NCBI RefSeq assembly: GCF_000003605.2
Contig: NW_003138902.1
Coordinates: forward strand, 40,428-104,427
Length of the DNA: 64,000 bases
Direction of reading: 5' to 3'
Origin: Saccoglossus kowalevskii
Lineage: Eukaryota > Hemichordata > Enteropneusta > Harrimaniidae
Shown here: piece by piece, positions 12,364-24,540 of the stretch
Layout of the letters: each line of letters starts with the position of its first letter
Numbering within the stretch: the first letter of the stretch is position 1
Translations under genes and position numbers: made by a program
Notes under the pieces: model-generated
The model's input: only the letters and a program-made list of their open reading frames with translations
Databases searched by the model: none
Told to the model about the DNA's origin: nothing

Positions 12364-13359
12364 AGTGTGTACATGCCTTGCTTGTTTATAGTGTGTACAT
12401 GCCTTGCTTGTTTATGGTGTGTACATGCCTTGCTTGTTTATAGTGTGTACATGCCTTGCTTGTTTATGGTGTGTACATGCCTTGCTTGTTTATAGTGTGT
12501 ACATGCCTTGCTTGTTTATGGTGTGTACATGCCTTGCTTGTTTATGGTGTGTACATTTTCTTGCTTGTTTATGGTGTGTACATTCCTTGCTTGTTTATGG
12601 TGTGTACATGCCTTGCTTGTTTATGGTGTGTACATGCCTTGCTTGTTTATGGTGTGTACATGCCTTGCTTGTTTATAGTGTGTACATGCCTTGCTTGTTT
12701 ATAGTGTGTACATGCCTTGCTTGTTTATAGTGTGTACATGCCTTGCTTGTTTATGGTGTGTACATGCCTTGCTTGTTTATGGTGTGTACATGCCTTGCTT
12801 GTTTATGGTGTGTACATGCCTTGCTTGTTTATGGTGTGTACATGCCTTGCTTGTTTATGGTGTGTACATGCCTTGCTTGTTTATGGTGTGTACATGCCTT
12901 GCTTGTTTATGGTGTGTACATGCCTTGCTTGTTTATAGTGTGTACATGCCTTGCTTGTTTATAGTGTGTACATGCCTTGCTTGTTTATAGTGTGTACATG
13001 CCTTGCTTGTTTATGGTGTGTACATGCCTTGCTTGTTTATGGTGTGTACATGCCTTGCTTGTTTATGGTGTGTACATGCCTTGCTTGTTTATAGTGTGTA
13101 CATACCTTGCTTGTTTATGGTGTGTACATGTCCTGCTTGTTATGGTGTGTACATGCCTTTCTTGTTTATAGTGTGTACATGCCTTGCTTGTTTATAGTGT
13201 GTACATGCCTTGCTTGTTTATAGTGTGTACATGCCTTTCTTGTTTATAGTGTGTACATGCCTTGCTTGTTTATAGTGTGTACATGCCTTGCTTGTTTATA
13301 GTGTGTACATGCCTTGCTTGTTTATAGTGTTTACATGCCTTGCTTGTTTATAGTGTGTA

Positions 13360-13780
13360 TATGCCTTGCTTGTTTATGGTGTGTACATGCCGTTCTTGTT
13401 TATAGTGTGTACATGCCTTGCTTGTTTATAGTGTGTGCATGCCTTTCTTGTTTATAGTGTGTGCATGCCTTGCTTGTTTATAGTGTGTACATGCCTTTCT
13501 TGTTTATAGTATGTACATGCCTTGCTTGTTTATAGTATGTACATGCCTTTCTTGTTTATAATGTGTACATGCCTTTCTTGTTTATATTGTGTACATGCCT
13601 TTCTTGTTTATAGTGTGTACATGCCTTGCTTGTTTATAGTGTGTACATGCCTTGCTTGTTTATAGTGTGTACATGCCTTTCTTGTTGATAGTGTGTACAT
13701 GCCTTGCTTGTTTATAGTGTGTACATGCCTTGCTTGTTTAAAGTGTGTACATGCCTTGCTTGTTTATAGTGAGTACATGC
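13360..13780 (+). repeat. block family B, copy 2 (one unit shorter)
   Basis: The order C7T, CCGTTC, A6G units, G2A units, TATAATGTG, G15T, GTTGATAG, TTAAAG, TGAGTAC is the same as from 4033. One G15T unit between CCGTTC and the A6G units is missing, and one unit reads TATATTGTG. Loss of exactly one 26-bp unit is the kind of change expected from slippage or unequal exchange in register. Confidence 0.8.
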
Positions 13781-16427
13781 CTTGCTTGTTTATAGTGTGT
13801 ACATGCCTTGCTTGTTTATAGTGTGTACATGCCTTGCTTGTTTATGGTGTGTACATGCCTTGCTTGTTTATAGGTGTGTACATGCCTTGCTTGTTTATGG
13901 TGTGTACATGCCTTGCTTGTTTATAGTGTGTACATGCCTTGCTTGTTTATAATGTGTACATGCCTTGCTTGTTTATAGTGTGTACATGCCTTGCTTGTTT
14001 ATGGTGTGTACATGCCTTGCTTGTTTATGGTGTGTACATGCCTTGCTTGTTTATGGTGTGTACATGCCTTGCTTGTTTATAGTGTGTACATGCCTTTCTT
14101 GTTTATAGTGTGTACATGCCTTGCTTGTTTATAGTGTGTACATGCCTTGCTTGTTTATGGTGTGTACATGCCTTGCTTGTTTATAGTGTGTACATGCCTT
14201 GCTTGTTTATAGTGTGTACATACATGCCTTGCTTGTTTATAGTGTGTACATGCCTTGCTTGTTTATGGTGTGTACATGCCTTGCTTGTTTATAGTGTGTA
14301 CATGCCTTGCTTGTTTATAGTGTGTACATGCCTTGCTTGTTTATGGTGTGTACATGCCTTGCTTGTTTATAGTGTGTACATGCCTTGCTTGTTTATAGTG
14401 TGTACATGCCTTGCTTGTTTATAGTGTGTACATGCCTTGCTTGTTTATAGTGTGTACATGCCTTGCTTGTTTATAGTGTGTACATGCCTTTCTTGTTTAT
14501 AGTGTGTACATGCCTTGCTTGTTTATAGTGTGTACATGCCTTGCTTGTTTATAGTGTGTACATGCCTTGCTTGTTTATAGTGTGTACATGCCTTGCTTGT
14601 TTATGGTGTGTACATGCCTTGCTTGTTTATGGTGTGTACATGCCTTGCTTGTTTATAGTGTGTACATGCCTTGCTTGTTTATAGTGTGTACATGCCTTGC
14701 TTGTTTATAGTGTGTACATGCCTTGCTTGTTTATAGTGTGTACATGCCTTGCTTGTTTATAGTGTGTACATGCCTTGCTTGTTTATAGTGTGTACATGCC
14801 TTGCTTGTTTATAGTGTGTACATGCCTTGCTTGTTTATAGTGTGTACATGCCTTGCTTGTTTATAGTGTGTACATGCCTTGCTTGTTTATGGTGTGTACA
14901 TGCCTTGCTTGTTTATGGTGTGTATACATGCCTTGCTTGTTTATAGTGTGTACATGCCTTTCTTGTTGATGGTGTGTACATGCCTTGCTTGTTTATAGTG
15001 TGTACATGCCTTTCTTGTTTATAGTGTGTACATGCCTTGCTTGTTTATAGTGTGTACATGCCTTGCTTGTTTATGGTGTGTACATGCCTTTCTTGATTAT
15101 AGTGTGTACATGCCTTGCTTGTTTATAGTGTGTACATGCCTTTCTTGTTTATAGTGTGTACATGCCTTGCTTGTTTATAGTGTGTACATGCCTTGCTTTT
15201 TTATAGTGTGTACATGCCTTGCTTGTTTATAGTGTGTACATGCCTTGCTTGTTTATAGTGTGTACATGCCTTGCTTGTTTATAGTGTGTACATGCCTTGC
15301 TTGTTTATAGTGTGTACATGCCTTGCTTGTTTATGGTGTGTACATGCCTTGCTTGTTTATGGTGTGTACATGCCTTGCTTGTTTATAGTGTGTACATGCC
15401 TTGCTTGTTTATAGTGTGTACATGCCTTGCTTGTTTATAGTGTGTACATGCCTTGCTTGTTTATGGTGTGTACATGCCTTGCTTGTTTATAGTGTGTACA
15501 TGCCTTGCTTGTTTATGGTGTGTACATGCCTTGCTTGTTTATAGTGTGTACATGCCTTGCTTGTTTATAGTGTGTACATGCCTTGCTTGTTTATAGTGTG
15601 TACATGCCTTGCTTGTTTATAGTGTGTACATGCCTTGCTTGTTTATGGTGTGTACATGCCTTGCTTGTTTATAGTGTGTACATGCCTTGCTTGTTTATAG
15701 TGTGTACATGCCTTGCTTGTTTATAGTGTGTACATGCCTTGCTTGTTTATAGTGTGTACATGCCTTGCTTGTTTATGGTGTGTACATGCCTTGCTTGTTT
15801 ATAGTGTGTACATGCCTTGCTTGTTTATGGTGTGTACATGCCTTGCTTGTTTATGGTGTGTACATGCCTTGCTTGTTTATAGTGTGTACATGCCTTTCTT
15901 GTTTATAGTGTGTACATGCCTTGCTTGTTTATAGTGTGTACATGCCTTGCTTGTTTATAGTGTGTACATGCCTTTCTTGTTTATAGTGTGTACATGCCTT
16001 GCTTGTTTATAGTGAGTACATGCCTTGCTTTTTTATGGTGTGTACATGCCTTGCTTTTTTATGGTGTGTACATGCCTTGCTTGTTTATAGTGTGTACATG
16101 CCTTGCTTGTTTATAGTGTGTACATGCCTTGCTTGTTTATAGTGTGTACATGCTTTGCTTGTTGATAGTGTGTACATGCCTTGCTTGTTTATAGTGTGTA
16201 CATGCCTTTCTTGTTTATAGTGTGTACATGCCTTGCTTGTTTATAGTGTGTACATGCCTTTCTTGTTTATAGTGTGTACATGCCTTGCTTGTTTATAGTG
16301 TGTACATGCCTTGCTTGTTTATAGTGTGTACATGCCTTGCTTGTTTATGGTGTGTACATGCCTTTCTTGTTTATAGTGTGTACATGCCTTGCTTGTTTAT
16401 AGTGTGTACATGCCTTGCTTGTTTATA

Positions 16428-16740
16428 GTGAGTACATGCCTTGCTTGTTTATGGTGTGTACATGCCTTGCTTGTTTATAGTGTGTACATGCCTTGCTTGT
16501 TTATAGTGTGTACATGCCTTGCTTGTTTATAGTGAGTACATGCCTTGCTTGTTTATGGTGTGTACATGCCTTGCTTGTTTATAGTGTGTACATGCCTTGC
16601 TTGTTTATAGTGTGTACATGCCTTGCTTGTTTATAGTGTGTACATGCCTTGCTTGTTTATAGTGTGTACATGCCTTGCTTGTTTATAGTGTGTACATGCC
16701 TTGCTTGTTTATAGTGAGTACATGCCTTGCTTGTTTATGG
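16428..16740 (+). repeat. T3A-marked 4-unit and 7-unit modules
   Basis: TGAGTAC markers start at 16428, 16532 and 16714, spaced 104 bp (4 units) and 182 bp (7 units). Markers at 51789, 51893 and 52075 show the same pair of spacings, and the units upstream (TATGG, then G15T, then two plain units) also agree. This is a block copied 35.4 kb apart. Confidence 0.82.
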
Positions 16741-17055
16741 TGTGTACATGCCTTGCTTGTTTATAGTGTATACATGCCTTGCTTGTTTATAGTGTGTACA
16801 TGCCTTTCTTGTTTATAGTGTGTACATGCCTTGCTTGTTTATAGTGTGTACATGCCTTGCTTGTTTACGGTGTGTACATGCCTTGCTTGTTTACGGTGTG
16901 TACATGCCTTGCTTGTTTATAGTGTGTACATGCCTTGCTTGTTTATAGTGTGTACATGCCTTGCTTGTTTATAGTGTGTACATGCCTTGCTTGTTTATAG
17001 TGTGTACATGCCTTGCTTGTTTATAGTGTGTACATGCCTTGCTTGTTTATAGTGT
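16640..17055 (+). repeat. block with paired TTTACGG units
   Basis: A TGAGTAC unit at 16714, a GTGTATAC unit at 16766, a G15T unit and two adjacent TTTACGG units (16870, 16896) form a chain that recurs at offset 20621 (37335, 37387, 37491). It recurs again around 46664-46800 with a GTTGATAG unit just before. T24C with A25G occurs in almost no other units. The match to 37261-37676 ends near 17056, where a GTGCAC change is present only on the left. Confidence 0.78.
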
Positions 17056-17218
17056 GCACATGCCTTGCTTGTTTATAGTGTGTACATGCCTTGCTTGTTT
17101 ATAGTGTGTACATGCCTTGCTTGTTTATAGTGTGTACATGCCTTGCTTGTTTATAGTGTGTACATGCCTTGCTTGTTTATGGTGTGTACATGCCTTGCTT
17201 GTTTATGGTGTGTACATG

Positions 17219-17775
17219 CCGTTCTTGTTTATAGTGTGTACATGCCTTGCTTGTTTATAGTGTGTACATGCCTTTCTTGTTTATAGTGTGTGCATGCCTT
17301 TCTTGTTTATAGTGTGTACATGCCTTGCTTGTTTATAGTGTGAACATGCCTTGCTTGTTTATAGTATGTACATTCCTTTCTTGTTTATAGTATGTACATG
17401 CCTTGCTTGTTTATAGAATATACATGCCTTTCTTGTTTATAGTGTGTACATGCCTTTCTTGTTTATAGTGTGTACATGCCTTGCTTGTTTATAGTGTGTA
17501 CATGCCTTGCTTGTTGATAGTGTGTACATGCCTTGCTTGTTTATAGTGTGTACATGCCTTTCTTGTTGATAGTGTGTACATGCCTTGCTTGTTGATAGTG
17601 TGTGCATGCCTTGCTTGTTTAAAGTGTGTACATGCCTTGCTTGTTTATAGTGAGTACATGCCTTGCTTGTTTATAGTGTGTACATGCCTTGCTTGTTTAT
17701 AGTGTGTACATGCCTTGCTTGTTTATAGTGTGTACATGCCTTGCTTGTTTATGGTGTGTACATGCCTTGCTTGTT
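17219..17775 (+). repeat. block family A, copy 3
   Basis: The chain CCGTTC (17219), A6G/G15T, GTGTGAACATG (17338), CATTCC, TAGAATATAC, GTTGATAG, TTAAAG, TGAGTAC and then TATGG lies in register with the copy at 36125 (offset 18906). It departs at 17776, where this copy has GTTGATGG. Just downstream its CATTCC unit is followed by a full 26-bp unit where copies 1 and 4 have the 25-bp GTTATGG form. Confidence 0.83.
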
Positions 17776-19389
17776 GATGGTGTGTACATGCCTTGCTTGT
17801 TTATGGTGTGTACATTCCTTGCTTGTTTATGGTGTGTACATGCCTTGCTTGTTTATGGTGTGTACATGCCTTGCTTGTTTATGGTGTGTACATGCCTTGC
17901 TTGTTTATGGTGTGTACATGCCTTGCTTGTTTATAGTGTGTACATGCCTTGCTTGTTTATAGTGTGTACATGCCTTGCTTGTTTATAGTGTGTACATGCC
18001 TTGCTTGTTTATGGTGTGTACATGCCTTGCTTGTTTATAGTGTGTACATGCCTTGCTTGTTTATAGTGTGTACATGCCTTTGCTTGTTATGGTGTGTACA
18101 TGCCTTGCTTGTTTATGGTGTGTACATGCCTTGCTTGTTTATAGTGTGTACATGCCTTGCTTGATTATAGTGTGTACATGCCTTGCTTGTTTATGGTGTG
18201 TACATGCCTTGCTTGTTGATGGTGTGTACATGCCTTGCTTGTTGATGGTGTGTACATGCCTTGCTTGGTTATAGTGTGTACATGCCTTGCTTGTTTATAG
18301 TGTGTACATGCCTTGCTTGTTTATAGTGTGTACATGCCTTGCTTGTTTATGGTGTGTACATGCCTTGCTTGTTGATAGTGTGTACATGCCTTTCTTGTTG
18401 ATAGTGTGTACATGCCTTGCTTCTTTATAGTGTGTACATGCCTTGCTTGTTTATAGTGTGTACATGCCTTGCTTATTTATAGTGAGTACATGCCTTGCTT
18501 GTTTATGGTGTGTACATGCCTTGCTTGTTTATAGTGTGTACATGCCTTGCTTGTTTATAGTGTGTACATGCCTTGCTTGTTTATAGTGTGTACATGCCTT
18601 GCTTGTTTATAGTGTGTACATGCCTTGCTTGTTTATAGTGTGTACATGCCTTGCTTATTTATAGTGTGTACATGCCTTGCTTATTTATGGTGTGTACATG
18701 CCTTGCTTGTTTATGGTGTGTACATGCCTTGCTTGTTTATAGTGTGTACATGCCTTGCTTGTTTATAGTGTGTACATGCCTTGCTTGTTTATAGTGTGTA
18801 CATGCCTTGCTTGTTTATAGTGTGTACATGCCTTGCTTGTTTATAGTGTGTACATGCCTTGCTTGTTGATAGTGAGTACATGCCTTGCTTGTTTATAGTG
18901 TGTACATGCCTTGCTTGTTTATAGTGTGTACATGCCTTGCTTGTTTATAGTGTGTACATGCCTTGCTTGTTTATAGTGTGTACATGCCTTGCTTGTTTAT
19001 AGTGTGTACATGCCTTGCTTGTTTATGGTGTGTACATGCCTTGCTTGTTTATAGTGTGTACATGCCTTGCTTGTTTATAGTGTGTACATGCCTTGCTTGT
19101 TTATAGTGTGTACATGCCTTGCTTGTTTATAGTGTGTACATGCCTTGCTTGTTTATAGTGTGTACATGCCTTGCTTGTTTATAGTGTGTACATGCCTTGC
19201 TTGTTTATGGTGTGTACATGCCTTGCTTGTTTATAGTGTGTACATGCCTTGCTTGTTTATAGTGTGTTCATGCCTTGCTTGTTTATAGTGTGTACATGCC
19301 TTGCTTGTTATGGTGTGTACATGCCTTGCTTGTTTATGGTGTGTACATGCCTTGCTTGTTTATAGTGTGTACATGCCTTGCTTGTTTAT

Positions 19390-20045
19390 AGTGTGTACAT
19401 GCCTTTCTTGTTTATAGTGTGTACATGCCTTTCTTGTTTATAGTGTGTACATGCCTTGCTTGTTTATAGTGTGTACATGCCTTTCTTGTTTATGGTGTGT
19501 ACATGCCTTTCTTGTTTATAGTGTGTACATGCCTTGCTTGTTTATGGTGTGTACATGCCTTGCTTGTTTATAGTGTGTACATGCCTTGCTTGTTTATAGT
19601 GTGTACATGCCTTGCTTGTTTATAGTGTGTACATGCCTTCCTTGCTTGTTTATAGTGTGTACATGCCTTGCTTGTTTATAGTGTGTACATGCCTTGCTTG
19701 TTTATGGTGTGTACATGCCTTGCTTGTTTATGGTGTGTACATGCCTTGCTTGTTTATGGTGTGTACATGCCTTGCTTGTTTATAGTGTGTACATGCCTTG
19801 CTTGTTTATGGTGTGTACATGCCTTGCTTGTTTATGGTGAGTACATGCCTTGCTTGTTTATGGTGTGTACATGCCTTGCTTGTTTATGGTGTGTACATGC
19901 CTTGCTTGTTTATAGTGTGTACATGCCTTGCTTGTTTATAGTGTGTACATGCCTTGCTTGTTTATGGTGTGTACATGCCTTGCTTGTTTATGGTGTGTAC
20001 ATGCCTTGCTTGTTTATGGTGTGTACATGCCTTGCTTGTTTATAG
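19390..20045 (+). repeat. block with CCTTCCTTGC unit, copied at 23300
   Basis: A 30-bp unit with CCTTCCTTGC at 19636 is followed by a long mixed run of TATGG and TATAG units containing one TGAGTAC unit with TATGG just before it. The same run follows the identical 30-bp unit at 23551 (offset 3915), in register to 20045 and 23960. Upstream of the marker the copies are similar but no longer identical. A chance 125-codon frame occurs in both copies and is not a gene. Confidence 0.82.
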
Positions 20046-21049
20046 TGTGTTCATGCCTTGCTTGTTGATAGTGTGTACATGCCTTGCTTGTTATGGTGTG
20101 TACATGCCTTGCTTGTTTATGGTGTGTACATGCCTTGCTTGTTTATAGTGTGTACATGCCTTGCTTGTTTATAGTGTGTACATGCCTTTCTTGTTTATAG
20201 TGTGTACATGCCTTTCTTGTTTATAGTGTGTACATGCCTTTCTTGTGTATGGAGTGTACATGCCTTTCTTGTTTATAGTGTGTACATGCCTTGCTTGTTT
20301 ATGGTGTGTACATGCCTTGCTTGTTTATGGTGTGTACATGCCTTGCTTGTTTATGGTGTGTACATGCCTTGCTTGTTGATAGTGTGTACATGCCTTGCTT
20401 GTTTATAGTGTGTACATGCCTTGCTTGTTTATGGTGTGTACATGCCTTGCTTGTTTACGGTGTGTACATGCCTTGCTTGTTTATGGTGTGTACATGCCTT
20501 GCTTGTTTATGGTGTGTACATGCCTTGCTTGTTTATAGTGTGTACATGCCTTGCTTGTTTATAGTGTGTACATGCCTTGCTTGTTTATGGTGTGTACATG
20601 CCTTGCTTGTTTATGGTGTGTACATGCCTTGCTTGTTTATGGTGTGTACATGCCTTGCTTGTTTATGGTGTGTACATGCCTTGCTTGTTTATGGTGTGTA
20701 CATGCCTTGCTTGTTTATAGTGTGTTCATGCCTTGCTTGTTGATAGTGTGTACATGCCTTGCTTGTTATGGTGTGTACATGCCTTGCTTGTTTATGGTGT
20801 GTACATGCCTTGCTTGTTTATAGTGTGTACATGCCTTGCTTGTTTATAGTGTGTACATGCCTTTCTTGTTTATAGTGTGTACATGCCTTTCTTGTTTATA
20901 GTGTGTACATGCCTTTCTTGTGTATGGAGTGTACATGCCTTTCTTGTTTATAGTGTGTACATGCCTTGCTTGTTTATGGTGTGTACATGCCTTGCTTGTT
21001 TATGGTGTGTACATGCCTTGCTTGTTTATGGTGTGTACATGCCTTGCTT
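19941..21049 (+). repeat. 675-bp (26-unit) tandem duplication
   Basis: Bases 19941-20374 match 20616-21049 at an offset of 675, which is 26 units minus one base. The missing base is the 25-bp GTTATGG unit. Shared markers are GTGTTCATG (20051 and 20726 at the T), GTTGATAG, GTTATGG and the odd TCTTGTGTATGGAG unit (20241 and 20916). Related copies lie near 30750-31050 and 38300-38500. Confidence 0.87.
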
Positions 21050-21933
21050 GTTTATAGTGTGTACATGCCTTGCTTGTTTATAGTGTGTACATGCCTTGCT
21101 TGATTATAGTGTGTACATGCCTTGCTTGTTTATAGTGTGTACATGCCTTTGCTTGTTTATAGTGTGTACATGCCTTGCTTGTTTATAGTGTGTACATGCC
21201 TTGCTTGTTTATGGTGTGTACATGCCTTGCTTGTTTATAGTGTGTACATGCCTTGCTTGTTTATGGTGTGTACATGACTTGCTTGTTTATAGTGTGTACA
21301 TGCCTTGCTTGTTTATAGTGTGTAAATGCCTTGCTTGTTTATAGTGTGTACATGCCTTGCTTGTTTATAGTGTGTACATGCCTTGCTTGTTTATAGTGTG
21401 TACATGCCTTGCTTGTTTATAGTGTGTACATGCCTTGCTTGTTTATGGTGTGTACATGCCTTGCTTTTTTATAGTGTGTACATGCCTTGCTTGTTTATAG
21501 TGTGTACATGTCTTGCTTGTTTATAGTGTGTACATGCCTTGCTTGATTATAGTGTGTACATGCCTTGCTTGTTTATAGTGTGTACATGCCTTTCTTGTTT
21601 ATAGTGTGTACATGCCTTTCTTGTTTATAGTGTGTACATGCCTTGCTTGTTTATAGTGTGTACATGCCTTGCTTGTTTATAGTGTGTATATGCCTTGCTT
21701 GTTTATGGTGTGTACATGCCTTTCTTGTTTATAGTGTGTACATGCCTTGCTTGTTTATAGTGTGTACATGCCTTGCTTGTTTATAGTGTGTACATGCCTT
21801 GCTTGTTTATGGTGTGTACATGCCTTGCTTGTTTATGGTGTGTACATGCCTTGCTTGTTTATAGTGTGTACATGCCTTGCTTGTTTATAGTGTGTACATG
21901 CCTTTCTTGGTTTATAGTGTGTTACATTGCCTT

Positions 21934-21983
21934 NNNNNNNNNNNNNNNNNNNNNNNNNNNNNNNNNNNNNNNNNNNNNNNNNN
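21934..21983. other. assembly gap (50 N)
   Basis: Exactly 50 N separate two stretches of the same array. The round number suggests a placeholder rather than a measured size. The last real bases before it carry several one-base insertions (TTGG, GTTAC, ATTGC), and the first unit after it has lost bases (ATGCTTGCTG), as expected at the poor ends of sequencing reads. The true number of missing units is unknown. Apparent open frames crossing this gap contain unknown residues and mean nothing. Confidence 0.99.
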
Positions 21984-22801
21984 GGTGTGTACATGCTTGC
22001 TGTTTATGGTGTGTACATGCCTTGCTTGTTTATGGTGTGTACATGCCTTGCTTGTTTATGGTGTGTACATGCCTTGCTTGTTTATGGTGTGTACATGCTT
22101 TGCTTGTTTATAGTGTGTACATGCCTTGCTTGTTTATAGTGTGTACATGCCTTGCTTGTTTATGGTGTGTACATGCCTTGCTTGTTTATAGTGTGTACAT
22201 GCCTTGCTTCTTTATAGTGTGTACATGCCTTGCTTGTTTATGGTGTGTACATGCCTTGCTTGTTTATGGTGTGGACATGCCTTGCTTGTTTATGGTGTGG
22301 ACATGCCTTGCTTGTTTATGGTGTGTACATGCCTTGCTTGTTTATGGTATGTACATGCCTTGCTTGTTTATAGTGTGTACATGCCTTGCTTGTTTATAGT
22401 GTGTACATGCCTTGCTTGTTTATAGTGTGTACATGCCTTGCTTGTTTATGGTGTGTACATGCCTTTCTTGTTTATAGTGTGTACATGCCTTGCTTGTTTA
22501 TGGTGTGTACATGCCTTGCTTGTTTATAGTGTGTACATGCCTTGCTTGTTTATAGTGTGTACATGCCTTGCTTGTTTATAGTGTGTACATGCCTTGCTTG
22601 TTTATAGTGTGTACATGCCTTGCTTGTTTATAGTGTGTACATGCCTTGCTTGTTTATAGTGAGTACATGCCTTGCTTGTTTATAGTGTGTACATGCCTTG
22701 CTTGTTTATAGTGTGTACATGCCTTGCTTGTTTATAGTGTGTACATGCTTTGCTTGTTTATAGTGTGTACATGCCTTGCTTGTTTATAGTGTGTACATGC
22801 C

Positions 22802-23280
22802 TTGCTTGTTTATAGTGTGTACATGCCTTTCTTGTTTATAATGTGTACATGCCTTGCTTGTTTATGGTGTGTACATGCCTTGCTTGTTTATAGTGTGTAC
22901 ATGCCTTGCTTGTTTATAGTGTGTGCATGCCTTGCTTTTTTATGGTGTGTACATGCCTTTCTTGTTTATAGTGTGTACATGCCTTGCTTGTTTATAGTGT
23001 GTATATGCCTTGCTTGTTTATGGTGTGTACATGCCTTGCTTGTTTATAGTGTGTACATGCCTTGCTTGTTTATGGTGTGTACATGCCTTGCTTGTTTATG
23101 GTGTGTACATGCTTTGCTTGTTTATGGTGTGTACATGCCTTGCTTGTTTATAGTGTGTACATGCCTTGCTTGTTTATAGTGTGTACATGCCTTGCTTGTT
23201 ATGGTGTGTACATGCCTTGCTTGTTTATGGTGTACATGCCTTGCTTGTTTATAGTGTGTACATGCCTTGCTTGTTTATAG
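22802..23280 (+). repeat. second copy of the 6556 block
   Basis: It matches 6556-7034 at an offset of 16246, including the GCTTTTTTATGG unit (22934), the C7T and C12T units, the 25-bp GTTATGG unit and the 24-bp GGTGTACATG unit. It differs near its start by a G15T unit and a TATAATGTG unit. It follows the N gap by about 800 bp. Confidence 0.8.
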
Positions 23281-23550
23281 TGTGTACATGCCTTTCTTGT
23301 TTATAGTGTGTACATGCCTTTCTTGTTTATAATGTGTACATGCCTTGCTTGTTTATAGTGTGTACATGCCTTGCTTGTTTATAGTGTGTACATGCCTTTC
23401 TTGTTTATGGTGTGTACATGCCTTTCTTGTTTATAGTGTGTACATGCCTTGCTTGTTTATGGTGTGTACATGCCTTGCTTGTTTATAGTGTGTACATGCC
23501 TTGCTTGTTTATAGTGTGTACATGCCTTGCTTGTTTATAGTGTGTACATG

Positions 23551-24370
23551 CCTTCCTTGCTTGTTTATAGTGTGTACATGCCTTGCTTGTTTATAGTGTG
23601 TACATGCCTTGCTTGTTTATGGTGTGTACATGCCTTGCTTGTTTATGGTGTGTACATGCCTTGCTTGTTTATGGTGTGTACATGCCTTGCTTGTTTATAG
23701 TGTGTACATGCCTTGCTTGTTTATGGTGTGTACATGCCTTGCTTGTTTATGGTGAGTACATGCCTTGCTTGTTTATGGTGTGTACATGCCTTGCTTGTTT
23801 ATGGTGTGTACATGCCTTGCTTGTTTATAGTGTGTACATGCCTTGCTTGTTTATAGTGTGTACATGCCTTGCTTGTTTATGGTGTGTACATGCCTTGCTT
23901 GTTTATGGTGTGTACATGCCTTGCTTGTTTATGGTGTGTACATGCCTTGCTTGTTTATAGTGTGTACATGCCTTGCTTGTTTATAGTGTGTACATGCCTT
24001 GCTTGTTTATAGTGTGTACATGCCTTGCTTGTTTATGGTGTGTACATGCCTTGCTTGTTTATGGTGTGTACATGTCTTGCTTGTTTATGGTGTGTACATG
24101 CCTTGCTTGTTTATGGTGTGTACATGCCTTGCTTGTTTATGGTGTGTACATGCCTTGCTTGTTTATGGTGTGTACATGCCTTGCTTGTTTATAGTGTGTA
24201 CATGCCTTGCTTGTTTATAGTGTGTACATGCCTTGCTTGTTTATAGTGTGTACATGCCTTGCTTGTTTATGGTGTGTACATGCCTTGCTTGTTTATGGTG
24301 TGTACATGCCTTGCTTGTTTATGGTGTGTACATGCCTTGCTTGTTTATAGTGTGTACATACCTTGCTTGT
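23551..24370 (+). repeat. composite of two copied blocks
   Basis: The first part to 23960 copies 19636-20045. The next part, from about 23973, copies 36854-37250 at an offset of 12881; it includes a CATGTCTTGC unit (near 24071) set in a run of six TATGG units, and a CATACCTTGC unit (near 24358). The two blocks are joined here in an order not seen elsewhere in the window, which shows block-level shuffling. Confidence 0.78.
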
Positions 24371-24429
24371 TTATGGTGTGTACATGCCTTGCTTGTTTAT
24401 GGTGTGTACATGCCTTGCTTGTTTATAGT

Positions 24430-24540
24430 GTGTACATGCCTTGCTTGTTTATAGTGTTTATAGTGTGTACATGCCTTGCTTGTTTATAGTGTGTACATGC
24501 CTTTCTTGTTTATAGTGTGTACGTGTACATGCCTTGCTTG
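24430..24540 (+). repeat. two over-long units
   Basis: One junction reads TATAGTGTTTATAGTGTG, adding 8 bp that repeat part of the unit. Soon after, GTGTGTACGTGTACATG adds 6 bp. Both insertions duplicate adjacent bases, as slippage does. A similar event (TATAGTGTTATAGTGTG) is near 52488. Confidence 0.75.

Larger units (their letters stand above)
1..21933 (+). repeat. 26-bp tandem satellite array, left part
   Basis: Head-to-tail copies of a 26-bp unit fill this stretch: TGTGTACATGCC at unit positions 1-12, TTGC at 13-16, TTGTTTATAG at 17-26. All copies face the same way and I found no inverted segment. The array is already running at base 1, so its true start lies outside the window. Most units match the consensus or carry one of a few recurrent changes: A25G, G15T, T3A or T22G. 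Each consensus unit holds one TGTACA palindrome and one CATG. There is no gene, transposon or unique spacer inside. Array length and uniformity fit eukaryotic satellite DNA; that class is inferred, while the repetition is seen directly. Confidence 0.99.

Noticed and set aside
20291-20743. Open frame of 150 codons, and about a hundred others of 60-151 codons on the plus strand
   Set aside because: Each follows from the 26-bp period plus TATGG units that remove the TAG stop. All three frames show the same peptides, starts and ends fall at the same unit positions, and no upstream signals or unique sequence exist.
21773-22399. Longest forward open frame, 208 codons
   Set aside because: It runs through the 50-N gap, where codons are unknown and the frame across the gap is arbitrary.
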